Below are positions 53,285-63,460 of a stretch of DNA of 64,000 nucleotides, one piece after another. The stretch is taken from contig JAEZSE010000012.1 of assembly GCA_023421955.1 (NCBI GenBank), forward strand, positions 3,299 to 67,298, given 5' to 3'. Numbering within the stretch: position 1 is the first letter of the stretch; each line of letters starts with the position of its first letter. The notes under the pieces were generated by a model. It was not told the DNA's origin. It did no database searches and saw nothing but the letters and a program-made list of their open reading frames with translations. The position numbers were made by a program, and so were the translations under genes. The stretch comes from Bacillota bacterium. GTDB taxonomy: Bacteria; Bacillota; Clostridia; Christensenellales; UMGS416.

Positions 53285-54412
53285 TCAAAACATCTCCTTC
53301 AGCCTGTCCATGAACCCCTTTTTCTCCTTGTATTGTTTGCCGGCCAGGCTGGCCTCAAACTCGCGGAGCAGGTCCTTCTGCTTGTTGTCCAGCTTCTGCG
53401 GCACCTCAAGCTTCACCTTGATGAAGAGGTCGCCCTTGCCGCGGGCACCTTGCAGCCGCGTAATGCCCTTGCCCTCCAGGCGGAAGGTGGTGCCCGGCTG
53501 GGTGCCCTCGGGGATGGTGAAGGATGTGGGCCCTTCCAGGGAGGGCACGTCGATCTTATCGCCCAGCGCAGCCTGCGAAAAGGTGATCGGCAGCTCATAG
53601 GAAATGTCATAACCATCGCGCTGAAAAAGCTTGTGAGGCCGCACGGCAATGTGCACATATAGGTCGCCGCTAGGGCCGCCCTTGATGCCCGGCTCGCCCT
53701 CGCCGCGCACGGCGATGCGCTGTCCATTGTCTATGCCAGCGGGGATTTTTACACTCAAGGTGCGGCGCTTCCGCACATGGCCCCGGCCGGAGCACTCCGG
53801 ACAGGGGCTTTCCACCTTGGTGCCCTCGCCGCCGCAATCGGTGCAGGGGCGGCTTGTGCTCATCATACCAAGAGGCGTGCGGATGGAGCTGGACACCTGG
53901 CCCCGGCCATGGCAGGTGGGGCAGGTCTTGCGGCTGGTGCCGGCCTTGGCGCCGGTGCCTCCGCAGGCCGTGCAGTTGTCCTCCCGAGTGAAGGTGATTT
54001 CCTTTTCCACACCGAAAGCCGCTTCCTCAAAACTGATTGTGAGGTCATAGCGCAGGTGGTTGCCCTGCTGGGGGCCCTTCGGCCTGCTGCGCCCGCCTCC
54101 GCCAAAAATCCCGCCGGTGAACATATCAAAGATATCGCCAATGTCGCCAAAATCGCCGCTGAAGCCACCGCCACCAAAGCCCGGCTGATCGGCCGCATGG
54201 CCGAACTGGTCATAGCGGGCACGCTTGTCCGGGTCTGACAGCACCTCATAGGCCTCGTTCACTTCCTTGAACTTGGCCTCGGCGGTCTTGTCGCCATCGT
54301 TCATGTCAGGGTGGTACTGCTTGGCCAGCTTGCGGAACGACCGCTTGATGTCGTCGATGCTGGCGTCGCGGCCCACGCCCAATACTTCATAATAATCGCG
54401 TTTCTCTGCCAT
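53285..54412 (-). CDS. dnaJ: Chaperone DnaJ
   Basis: A 375-residue type I Hsp40. J domain at 4-68 with the HPD motif (KQYHPDMND), a Gly/Phe-rich stretch at about 75-115, four CxxCxGxG zinc repeats (CTACGGTG, CPTCHGRG, CTDCGGEG, CPECSGRG), then the C-terminal client-binding domains. It stimulates DnaK. The gene stands apart from hrcA-grpE-dnaK with its own promoter region. The ribosome binding site (AGAGGA) is 13 bases from the ATG. Confidence 0.95.
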   Translation of the reverse strand: MAEKRDYYEVLGVGRDASIDDIKRSFRKLAKQYHPDMNDGDKTAEAKFKEVNEAYEVLSDPDKRARYDQFGHAADQPGFGGGGFSGDFGDIGDIFDMFTGGIFGGGGRSRPKGPQQGNHLRYDLTISFEEAAFGVEKEITFTREDNCTACGGTGAKAGTSRKTCPTCHGRGQVSSSIRTPLGMMSTSRPCTDCGGEGTKVESPCPECSGRGHVRKRRTLSVKIPAGIDNGQRIAVRGEGEPGIKGGPSGDLYVHIAVRPHKLFQRDGYDISYELPITFSQAALGDKIDVPSLEGPTSFTIPEGTQPGTTFRLEGKGITRLQGARGKGDLFIKVKLEVPQKLDNKQKDLLREFEASLAGKQYKEKKGFMDRLKEMF

Positions 54413-54444
54413 GAATTGATTCAATCCTCTTCCCGGGAATGTTT

Positions 54445-54472
54445 ATTATATACAATACCATGGTATTTTACA
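54445..54472 (-). promoter_or_regulatory. dnaJ promoter with palindrome in the spacer
   Basis: On the minus strand TGTAAA, a 16-base spacer and TATAAT. The spacer holds a perfect 14-base palindrome, AATACCATGGTATT (54454-54467), a possible operator. There is no CIRCE here. Confidence 0.55.
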
Positions 54473-54549
54473 GGAAAAAGCCCCCTGGATCAAACGTTGT
54501 TTCCGCTTGACAGAGGCATTCCTGATATTTCCATTGCTATATATGATGA

Positions 54550-55587
54550 TTATGACTTAACCGCCACCACAAAATCTCGCTTGATGCCTTGGTCCACCCG
54601 GTGGGGGCAGCCGCCAAAAGGCGCATCCCGCAGCACCTGGAACCCATGGCGTTCGAGTGTTTCTTCCACGGCGGTGCGTTTAAGCGTGTGCTCATTGAAT
54701 GACAGCGCCGCGCTGCCGCCGGGCTTCAGCGCCAGGCACCAGCCAGGTAGGCATTGGTCCAGCAGCTTGGCCAGGTCCTCACGGCCTGCCCCGGCGCCCT
54801 TGCCCTCATGCTGCACGTTGTAGGGCAGGTCGCACACCAGCATGTCGTGGCTGGCACGCTTGAAAAAGAGCCCTGTGTGCTTGCTGTCGCCATGCACCAG
54901 CCGCAGCGTGCGAACGTTTCCGGCATCGAAATCGGCCTTGTTGTTGGCCATCGTAAGCAAAAACACATCGCCCAGTTTACGGCCCTTTTTGTCCGGCACA
55001 GTCTCGGAGGAAGCCTTGTGCTTGTAACGGCCCATCTCCAGGAATTTCACAAGATAAGACTGTGCTTCCTGCCAGTATGACCGGGTGATTTCCACGCCGG
55101 ATACATCCATGCCATCAACAAGCGTCTCAAATAGCGTGGTGCCTTTACCGCACATTGGGTCGAGCAGGCGCGGCACACCTTCATTGCCTGTCCGACAGGC
55201 AGAAGTCGCAAGGTTGATCATCATGCGTGTAAAGCGCTCATTGGTCTTGCCGGCATATTTGAGCATGCTGCCCAGATGGTCGGGGAAATAGCGGCTGTCC
55301 GGCAGTTCCACCGGCAGCAACGCTTTCCGGCCCGCAAGCTCCGCCACCTCAAACAGCCCATAGAAAAAGGACAGCCGCCGCAGGAGCGCGCCATCTGCCT
55401 CCGAAAGGGGCCCAGCCGCACGAAACAAAACGACTGGCACGCCGCCAATGGCACTGTATTCTGTTTCTTCCGCCGGCCGGCTCAAAAGCCGCGACATCGC
55501 GGCAAACTCCGCAAGGCAAAGCTGCCTTGCGGCCTCTGCGTCGGCCTTTCCGAAGCCGGACTGAATCAGGAGGGCGTAGTGGGTCAT
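54550..55587 (-). CDS. TRM11-family SAM-dependent methyltransferase
   Basis: A 345-residue putative RNA methyltransferase. The C-terminal half has LLDPMCGKGTTLFETL (SAM loop) and CDLPYNVQHEG, a D-x-P-Y catalytic motif seen in N2-guanine or adenine methyltransferases. The N-terminal part would hold a THUMP-like RNA-binding region, though not clearly. It lies between dnaJ and dnaK. The ATG at 55587 follows AGGA; the longer frame upstream runs into the repeat block and is rejected. Exact target unknown. Confidence 0.82.
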   Translation of the reverse strand: MTHYALLIQSGFGKADAEAARQLCLAEFAAMSRLLSRPAEETEYSAIGGVPVVLFRAAGPLSEADGALLRRLSFFYGLFEVAELAGRKALLPVELPDSRYFPDHLGSMLKYAGKTNERFTRMMINLATSACRTGNEGVPRLLDPMCGKGTTLFETLVDGMDVSGVEITRSYWQEAQSYLVKFLEMGRYKHKASSETVPDKKGRKLGDVFLLTMANNKADFDAGNVRTLRLVHGDSKHTGLFFKRASHDMLVCDLPYNVQHEGKGAGAGREDLAKLLDQCLPGWCLALKPGGSAALSFNEHTLKRTAVEETLERHGFQVLRDAPFGGCPHRVDQGIKRDFVVAVKS

Positions 55588-55611
55588 GGGTGTTGTCCTT
55601 ACAGAGTTTAT

Positions 55612-55825
55612 GCGGGCCGGGACGGAGCCCGGCCCGTACATCGATATCATGGACAAGCTACCTCCCTACCCCCTTCATAGAGGGGGGATGTCACCCACAG
55701 GTGACAGGGGGGAGTTCTCGGGCCGGGACGGAGCCCAGCCCCTACTGGGAAGCTGGGGCGTAGCCCCCATATCAAACCTTACCCCCTCCCCCAATCCCAT
55801 GGGGGAGGGGGCAGGGGGTGAGGGT
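55612..55825. repeat. Composite hairpin repeat between dnaK and the methyltransferase gene
   Basis: Starts with a GCGGGCCGGG/CCCGGCCCG inverted repeat, then a segment ending ATATCATGGACAAG, the dyad CCCTTCATAGAGGG, the stem GTCACC-CACA-GGTGAC at 55690-55705 then GGGGGGAG, a second GGGCCGGG-type hairpin ending CCCCTACTGG, then a 12-bp perfect stem at 55784-55813. The order matches 53081-53280. The last stem may terminate dnaK. Confidence 0.75.
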
Positions 55826-55849
55826 TTCAGAGATTGAGAGTGAGGGATA

Positions 55850-57694
<1,845 letters not shown>

Positions 57695-57775
57695 TTCTAT
57701 GTACCTCCTGGCTTATTGCCTGTTCTTTCTATTCTTTATTCAAAATCCAGCCCGGTTTGGGTTGGAGTTTGTTTC

Positions 57776-58342
57776 CTATTCAGAAACCTTCACCATGCAG
57801 TGGCGCAGCACACGCCCCTTATGCGTGTAGCCCTTTTGCAGCACGCCTACCACCTGGCCGCTTGCGCAGCCCTCCACGGCCTCCTGCATCACGGCGTTGT
57901 GCACGTTGGGGTCGAAAGCGCAATCCTGCGCCGGGATCTCCTCCACGCCGGCGGCAGTGAGGATGCCGGTCAGCTGCTTGACGACCAGCAATACACCTTC
58001 TTTCAGAGCGCCTTCCTCGCCCTGCGCGGATGCTGCCCGCTCCAGGTTATCGAGCACCGGCAGGAACTTCAACAGCGTGTCGCGCACACCGTCGTTATAA
58101 GCGTCTTCCCGGGCGTTCTGATTGCGGCGGCGGTAGTTGTCAAAGTCCGCCTGCACACGCTGGGCCAGGTTCAGGAATTCGTCCCGTTCCTTTGCCGCCT
58201 TTTCGCTCTCCTCGGTCAGGCGCTTCATTTCCTGGGCGATCTGGTCTTCCTCGGCGCAGGCCGCGCATTCGTTGGCAGCATCCTGCGCCGCTTCGTTGGC
58301 TTTCACCGTTTCCTCTTCCGGGGCGGTTCTTTTTCGGTTCAT
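57776..58342 (-). CDS. grpE: Nucleotide exchange factor GrpE
   Basis: A 188-residue GrpE: acidic N-terminus, long coiled coil (about 35-105) with LAQRVQADFDNYRRRNQ, then the beta-rich domain (LLKFLPVLDNLERA, MQEAVEGCASGQVVGVLQKGYTHKGRVLRHCMVKVSE). It releases ADP from DnaK. ATG 58342 overlaps the hrcA stop by ATGA. Confidence 0.96.
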   Translation of the reverse strand: MNRKRTAPEEETVKANEAAQDAANECAACAEEDQIAQEMKRLTEESEKAAKERDEFLNLAQRVQADFDNYRRRNQNAREDAYNDGVRDTLLKFLPVLDNLERAASAQGEEGALKEGVLLVVKQLTGILTAAGVEEIPAQDCAFDPNVHNAVMQEAVEGCASGQVVGVLQKGYTHKGRVLRHCMVKVSE

Positions 58343-59403
58343 TGCTGTTTCCCTTCCTGTTCTGCCGGTCCGTCGCCCAGCATGCCAGACATGCACTCGC
58401 CCAACGACCGGCTGATATAATGCAATAGTTTTACAACCCGCCCATAATCCATGCGGGTGGGGCCGATCACACCCAGAGAACCCATGGGCCGGTCACCCAG
58501 CTTGTAGGTGGCGGTCACCACACTCATGTTCCTGAGCGCGTCAATCTCATTCTCCCGGCCAATTGTGATCGTAAATTCCCATTTGGTGGACCGGGCCAGC
58601 ATCTCCTGCAACTTATCTTTTGTTTCCAACGCCATCAGGAACGATTGTGCCCGCTCCACGTCGTTGCGGTATTCGGGGTGGTGAAAGATGTTGTAGGCCC
58701 CCTCCAGCACCACATCGTTGGATTCCTGATTGGCAGTGCGGCTCAGTGTATCAGTGAGCGTCTCAAAAAAACGGCGGTGCTCGGCCATGTCGCTTAACAC
58801 TTCATTGACCGCCTGCAAGCTGATCTCCGTGATGCTGCGGCCTTCAAAGCGCTTTGTGAGCGCCTCGGAGATGCCATGCAGATCTTCGCTGTCCATGCTG
58901 TCGGGGATGCGGATAATCGTGTCCTTCACCACTGCAGCATCGGTCACAAGCACCACAAGAGCTGTGCCCTTGGTCACCGGCACCAGTTGCAGGCGCTTGA
59001 CTGTGGTGCGCATGAGCTGGGGAGACAGCACCAACGAAGTATAGTCCGTCAGGTCGCTCAGCACCCTGGCGGCGCTTTTGACCACCTGCTCCATTTCCTC
59101 CATGCGCTTGTTGAAATAACGCCGCACCACCTTGGTTTCATCGGGCGTGAGATCGCCCACCTGCAGCATCCTGTCCACATAGACCCGATAGGCCAGGTCT
59201 GACGGGATGCGCCCGGCAGAGGTGTGGGGCTGCTCCAGATAACCCATTTCCTCCAGATCGGACATTTCGTTGCGGATCGTGGCCGCCGAAAACTCCGACA
59301 TATACTTTTTGGATATGGTGCGAGAACCCACCGGCACTGCCGTTGCGATGTAGTCGTCTATGATGGCTTGCAACAGCCTGATTTTGCGCGGGCTCAGTTC
59401 CAC
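58339..59403 (-). CDS. hrcA: Heat-inducible transcription repressor HrcA
   Basis: A 354-residue repressor that binds CIRCE. The winged-helix start is MELSPRKIRLLQAIIDDYIATAVPVGSR, with the DNA helix FSAATIRNEMSDLEEMGYLEQPHTSAGRIPS. The GTG at 59403 is preferred because AAGGAG lies 8 bases upstream, and the GTG codon 24 bases further up lies inside CIRCE. It represses its own operon. Confidence 0.95.
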   Translation of the reverse strand: MELSPRKIRLLQAIIDDYIATAVPVGSRTISKKYMSEFSAATIRNEMSDLEEMGYLEQPHTSAGRIPSDLAYRVYVDRMLQVGDLTPDETKVVRRYFNKRMEEMEQVVKSAARVLSDLTDYTSLVLSPQLMRTTVKRLQLVPVTKGTALVVLVTDAAVVKDTIIRIPDSMDSEDLHGISEALTKRFEGRSITEISLQAVNEVLSDMAEHRRFFETLTDTLSRTANQESNDVVLEGAYNIFHHPEYRNDVERAQSFLMALETKDKLQEMLARSTKWEFTITIGRENEIDALRNMSVVTATYKLGDRPMGSLGVIGPTRMDYGRVVKLLHYISRSLGECMSGMLGDGPAEQEGKQQ

Positions 59404-59420
59404 CGGGTTCACTCCTTGTG

Positions 59421-59447
59421 TTAGCACTCACCCGTATCGAGTGCTAA
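59421..59447 (-). promoter_or_regulatory. CIRCE operator
   Basis: A perfect CIRCE: TTAGCACTC, 9 bases, GAGTGCTAA, at 59421-59447. It lies between the hrcA promoter and start codon, where HrcA would block transcription. Confidence 0.97.
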
Positions 59448-59454
59448 CAATGAT

Positions 59455-59483
59455 AAAATAGCACCGGGGGTTTTGTTTGTCAA
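59455..59483 (-). promoter_or_regulatory. Promoter of hrcA-grpE-dnaK
   Basis: On the minus strand TTGACA, a 17-base spacer and TATTTT, immediately upstream of CIRCE. Confidence 0.8.
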
Positions 59484-59534
59484 TATCTTTGGCACGACAT
59501 TCATGTTTTCTTAACAATCAAAGAAAAGAAGAGT

Positions 59535-59563
59535 TGACGAACAGTTTAACTTATGTTATTATT
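59535..59563 (+). promoter_or_regulatory. Promoter of the alpha/beta-hydrolase gene
   Basis: TTGACG at 59535-59540, a 17-base spacer and TATTAT at 59558-59563, 50 bases before the ATG. Confidence 0.65.
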
Positions 59564-59613
59564 AACCTAGTTTCTACAGGGAACACTCAATTGGACAGCG
59601 AGGAGTGGCTCAT

Positions 59614-60465
59614 ATGAAAAGCATGAAAACAGCATTCAAGACACCGGAGGGCAAAGAGGCTATCCACCGGTTCACCAGTGGACTGCTGAAGCACTGGATG
59701 GCACCCAACACGATGACTTTTGCAGATACACGCTTCGGCCAGGCGCACGTGATCGCTTGCGGGCCCACAGATGGGCCAGCCGTCGTGCTGCTGCACGGCA
59801 GCGCCATGAGCTCGGTGATGTGGATGGGTGACGCGCCGGTATTGACCCGGACGCACCGGGTGTATGCCGTGGACCTGCCCGGCGAGCCGGGCATGAGTGA
59901 CGAGCGGCAGCTCCCGTTTGCCGGAGTGGACTTTGCCCAATGGCTGAGCGACGTATTCAACGCGCTGGGCCTGAAAAGCGCCAGCCTGGTAGGAATTTCA
60001 CTGGGAGCATGGGTTGCATTGAAGTTCGCCGCGGAGTATCCTAATAAGGTTGATAAGTTAGTTCTGCTTTCACCAGCCGGCATTGGGGCTCAAAAGGTGT
60101 CCTTCCTGATCACCAGCACCCTGTTCAGCCTGATGGGCGAAGGAATGAAGCGCAGGCTGCTGCCCAAGGTCAATGGCTCTCAGGAGCTGCCGGAGGTGGT
60201 GATGCAATACCAGAGGCTCATCGACGAGCACTTCAACTACCGCAAGGAGCTCCTGCCACTGTTTAATGACAACGAGCTCAAGCGGCTCTCAATGCCGGTG
60301 CTGGCCATGGCCGGCGGCAGAGACGCAATGTTTCACACCGGCCATACCGCCAAGCGAGTGGCCAAGTTGATGCCACATGCTGATCTCCGCGTACTGCCGG
60401 AAGCCGGCCATGTGTTGATCGGGATGGCGGAAGAAATCAGCCGTTTCCTAAACGAAGGTGGCTAA
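59614..60465 (+). CDS. Alpha/beta-fold hydrolase
   Basis: A 283-residue hydrolase. The oxyanion loop is LLHGSAMSSVMW, the nucleophile elbow LVGISLGAWVAL (GxSxG type, Ser near 130), the acid GGRDAMF near 240 and the base EAGHVLIG near 269. Substrate unknown. AGGAGTGG precedes the ATG. The 101-residue protein encoded at 60490 follows 24 bases later, likely on the same transcript. Confidence 0.88.
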   Translation: MKSMKTAFKTPEGKEAIHRFTSGLLKHWMAPNTMTFADTRFGQAHVIACGPTDGPAVVLLHGSAMSSVMWMGDAPVLTRTHRVYAVDLPGEPGMSDERQLPFAGVDFAQWLSDVFNALGLKSASLVGISLGAWVALKFAAEYPNKVDKLVLLSPAGIGAQKVSFLITSTLFSLMGEGMKRRLLPKVNGSQELPEVVMQYQRLIDEHFNYRKELLPLFNDNELKRLSMPVLAMAGGRDAMFHTGHTAKRVAKLMPHADLRVLPEAGHVLIGMAEEISRFLNEGG

Positions 60466-60489
60466 TACAACAAGAAAGGATTTGATCCT

Positions 60490-60795
60490 ATGGGCCAGTC
60501 CATGCTGGAGCAATGCGTTCGGCTGGCAGAAACAGGCACAAGAGCAGCTGTGGATACCTTGATGGAGCAGCTGACAATGGAGATGACAATTGCAGAATCC
60601 AAAATCCTGGATTATGCGCTGAGCGTCGTGAGCACCGAGGAGGGGTTTCAGGCCGTGGAGCATTACCTGTTTCACGGCACGCAGATCCAGCGGAACTATG
60701 CCACGCTCTATTTCATCCGACGGGAGGAGTTCCCGATGGTGCGAAAGGCCTACGAGATGGGGTTGATTGACAAACTGCAGGCGTTTACACGGTGA
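60490..60795 (+). CDS. Small helical protein of unknown function
   Basis: A 101-residue, probably all-helical protein (VRLAETGTRAAVDTLMEQLTMEMTIAESKILDYALS, then NYATLYFIRREEFPMVRKAYEMGLI). It has no membrane segment or signal peptide and resembles a short HEAT-like or ankyrin-like repeat unit. AAAGGA precedes the ATG. It follows the hydrolase gene and probably works with it. Not recognised. Confidence 0.65.
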   Translation: MGQSMLEQCVRLAETGTRAAVDTLMEQLTMEMTIAESKILDYALSVVSTEEGFQAVEHYLFHGTQIQRNYATLYFIRREEFPMVRKAYEMGLIDKLQAFTR

Positions 60796-60801
60796 GGGTG
60801 C

Positions 60802-61002
60802 TTATTGTTTGGCATCCTCACCTTGCCCCTTCGGCTCATCCTTGATGCCCATCACATTGAGAATCGCGGCAGTCACCGGTGCCGCAAAGAATACAATCCA
60901 ACCCGGATGCCACAGGCCATACACAAACCCGAGAATCAAAAACACCACAACCGAGCAGATGGACACCAGCGAAACAATGGGGCCCTTCGAGCTTCTGGAC
61001 AT
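60802..61002 (-). CDS. Small two-helix membrane protein
   Basis: A 66-residue protein with two hydrophobic helices (VSLVSICSVVVFLILGFVYGL and GWIVFFAAPVTAAILNVM) and a charged C-terminus. Unknown function; the layout fits integral membrane proteins of the 2TM DUF type. GGAGGGT lies before ATG 61002, with a promoter at 61028-61055. Confidence 0.7.
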   Translation of the reverse strand: MSRSSKGPIVSLVSICSVVVFLILGFVYGLWHPGWIVFFAAPVTAAILNVMGIKDEPKGQGEDAKQ

Positions 61003-61027
61003 ATAGTACCCTCCACCTGTTAATATA

Positions 61028-61055
61028 CTTATATTGTATTCCAGTGTGAGAACAA
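61028..61055 (-). promoter_or_regulatory. Promoter of the two-helix membrane protein gene
   Basis: On the minus strand TTGTTC, a 16-base spacer and TATAAG, ending 25 bases before the ATG. Confidence 0.5.
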
Positions 61056-61090
61056 TACAAGCAGAATCGTGAAGGAGCACCCAACCGAAA

Positions 61091-62197
61091 TCAACCCTGA
61101 ATACGGGCTGCCGAAGCAAGCTTCTCCTCGATGAGCCTCAGGTTGCTCTGGAGCCTCGGGTCTTCAGGCGTGATGGTCAGCGCTGCCAGCACGTGCTGCC
61201 GCGACCGCTCATAAAGCCCCAGCCGGTAGCAGGCAATGGCACAATAATCGTCCGGTGAATGGTCCCATGCATAGCCCATGTTCACATAGGTTGGTGATTT
61301 GTTCTTGATTTTCAAGGCCTCCTCAGACATGTAGAATGCCAGCGGCCAGTTGGCCAGCTGATACGCCATCCTTGCGCACTCCACATATGGCTCGCGCATA
61401 TGCGGCGCCTCGGCAATGGCACGAAGGTACCAACAAAGCGCCTGGGTGCTGTCGCCCTTGCGGTGGAAGGACGCCGCGATCCACCGCATCGACGCTGCAC
61501 GCTCCTCGTTCCAACGGGAGGTAGGCAGCTCCAGGTGGCGCTTCAATGTCTGGATGCATTGGTCCCACATTCCCTTGTACATGTATTCCCGCCCGAGATA
61601 ATACATCATCCGGTCATCCATCGGGCTTTCGGCCACGGCCATTTCCAGCAGCGGAAGGTAATTGCCCCGGGACTTTATGGGGTCCGGGTGGTGGTTCAGC
61701 ACCATGCCGGGGATGAACACCACATTTTGAGGGCACTCGCCCACATAGCTCAGGCACTCATGGATCGGGTGCACCCATTTCCATCCCTTGCGGCAATGAG
61801 CCTTGAAGTAATTGAACTGCACATCCGGTGCACCATTGGCTTTGAAGCTCCAGTTGTAGAGGTATTTGCCGTTGGTTACGCCAGGCTGCCATGCTGCCTC
61901 CAGCGCCTGCCGCCAGCCGGGGTCAAAATCCTCATCCAAGTCGGTGCACACGCAGATATCCGCATCCTCCGGCACATGCTCCAGTGACAGGTTGCGAGCC
62001 GCATCGAATCGCCAAGGCTTGACCTCCTCCACAAACACCTGGGCCCCCCGCTCCCTCAGGCGCTCCGCCGTGCCGTCGGAGGAGCCGGTGTCGGTTACAA
62101 CGATGCAGTCTGCCTCGGCCATGGAGTCCATCCAGTGATCCACAAACTGCAGCTCGTTCTTACAAATGGCATAAACGCAGACTTTCAGCACGCCCAT
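61091..62197 (-). CDS. Glycosyltransferase family 2 protein with TPR-like C-terminus, copy A
   Basis: A 368-residue protein. The GT-A domain (about 1-150) begins VCVYAICKNELQFVDHW and has VTDTGSSDGTAERL and the DxD-like DLDEDF near 87-92, which binds metal and nucleotide-sugar. The C-terminal half is all helical with TPR-like repeats. It is a clear paralog of the product of 62197-63294, and its ATG overlaps that gene's stop. It likely transfers sugar to a protein, most plausibly the collagen-like protein encoded upstream at 63461. Confidence 0.85.
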   Translation of the reverse strand: MGVLKVCVYAICKNELQFVDHWMDSMAEADCIVVTDTGSSDGTAERLRERGAQVFVEEVKPWRFDAARNLSLEHVPEDADICVCTDLDEDFDPGWRQALEAAWQPGVTNGKYLYNWSFKANGAPDVQFNYFKAHCRKGWKWVHPIHECLSYVGECPQNVVFIPGMVLNHHPDPIKSRGNYLPLLEMAVAESPMDDRMMYYLGREYMYKGMWDQCIQTLKRHLELPTSRWNEERAASMRWIAASFHRKGDSTQALCWYLRAIAEAPHMREPYVECARMAYQLANWPLAFYMSEEALKIKNKSPTYVNMGYAWDHSPDDYCAIACYRLGLYERSRQHVLAALTITPEDPRLQSNLRLIEEKLASAARIQG

Positions 62198-63294
62198 CAG
62201 CCCGCCCCCTGCTTGATCTGAGCCAGTTTTTCCTCCACCAGCAGCAGGTTCTTTTTCAACCGCTCATCTTCAGGGCTCAGGCGGCATGCCTCCCTGGCAT
62301 ATGTCAAAGATTGCTCCAGCATCCCAAGACGGTAACAGGCAATTGCTCCGAAGTCATGAAGCGCAGGGCCCCAGGCCTCCGGCTCCAAAAGGTAACTGCC
62401 AGATTTGGCTCTCACCTTAAGCCCCTCCGAGACAGCCAGCAGCGCCAGAGGCCAATCTCCGGTCTGGTAGCCCAGCCGCGCCATCGCCAGCCACGGTTCC
62501 CGCACCGTGGGGCATTCAGCGGCGGCCTTGAAGAGGATCAGCTTCGCACTCTGCACATCACCCTTGGCGTGATAACACCGGGCAATGAACCGCAGCGCTG
62601 CGCAGCGCTCCTCGCTCCACAACGCTGTGGGCATCTTCAGATACCTCTGCAGCGTGGAGATGCTATCCTCCCATCGGCCGTAATACATATATTCCCGGCC
62701 CAGCCAGAAAGCCACCCGGTCATCGTTGGGGTTTTCCTGGGCAGACAGCTCCAGCAGCGGCAGGTATTGGGCCCTTGCCTTGGTGGTATCGGGGAAGTGA
62801 TCCAGCACCATGCCCTCCACCCACACAGTATCATCCGGATCCTGCCCGGTATATTCCAGCACCTCGTGCACCGGGTGCACCCAGCGAAAATCATGACGGC
62901 GGTGGATTTTTTCCATCGTGAACTGTTTGCCGTTAGGCCCATGCGCCCATGTAAAGAGATATTTGGCGCGGGTGTGCCAGGGCTGCCATTCTTTTTCCAG
63001 TTTCTCCCGCCAACCAGGGCGAAACACCTCGTCCATGTCGTTGGATACGCAGATGTCCACATCATCAGGAATGTGGTCCATCGCGGCGTTGCGCGCGGCG
63101 TCGAAGCGCCAGGGTGTGATCTTTTCCTCATAGACCAATGCACCGCGGGCCCGGAGCTTTTCCACAGTGCCGTCGGTAGAGCCGGTGTCGGCTACCACGA
63201 CCAGGTCGGCCTCTGAAACGGCATCCATCCAGCGGTCCACAAAGGCTTCCTCATTCTTGCAGATGGCGTAGACGCAAATTTTATATCGGTTCAT
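62197..63294 (-). CDS. Glycosyltransferase family 2 protein with TPR-like C-terminus, copy B
   Basis: A 365-residue paralog of copy A, sharing ICVYAICKNE, ADTGSTDGTVEKL, PWRFDAARNAAMDHIPDD and a DxD at about 86-88 (NDMDEVF). The TPR-like C-terminal half (about 180-360) has a KGDVQSAKLILFKAA unit. ATG 63294 is chosen for spacing to GGGAG; ATG 63297 is equal. It is the nearer gene to the collagen-like gene, which it follows by 166 bases in the same direction. Confidence 0.85.
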   Translation of the reverse strand: MNRYKICVYAICKNEEAFVDRWMDAVSEADLVVVADTGSTDGTVEKLRARGALVYEEKITPWRFDAARNAAMDHIPDDVDICVSNDMDEVFRPGWREKLEKEWQPWHTRAKYLFTWAHGPNGKQFTMEKIHRRHDFRWVHPVHEVLEYTGQDPDDTVWVEGMVLDHFPDTTKARAQYLPLLELSAQENPNDDRVAFWLGREYMYYGRWEDSISTLQRYLKMPTALWSEERCAALRFIARCYHAKGDVQSAKLILFKAAAECPTVREPWLAMARLGYQTGDWPLALLAVSEGLKVRAKSGSYLLEPEAWGPALHDFGAIACYRLGMLEQSLTYAREACRLSPEDERLKKNLLLVEEKLAQIKQGAG

Positions 63295-63460
63295 CATGTT
63301 ACTCCCATGTTTTGGTTGCAATTCATGGTATGAATGCACCATTTCCCATGCCACAAGCCCTCAAACATGAAGCGGAGCGGCCATCGCCGCCCCGCTGCCG
63401 ATATATGATCGTGTCAGGAACTGTTCAATCGAGCTGATCTCTTGCCGCGTTGAAAGACTA

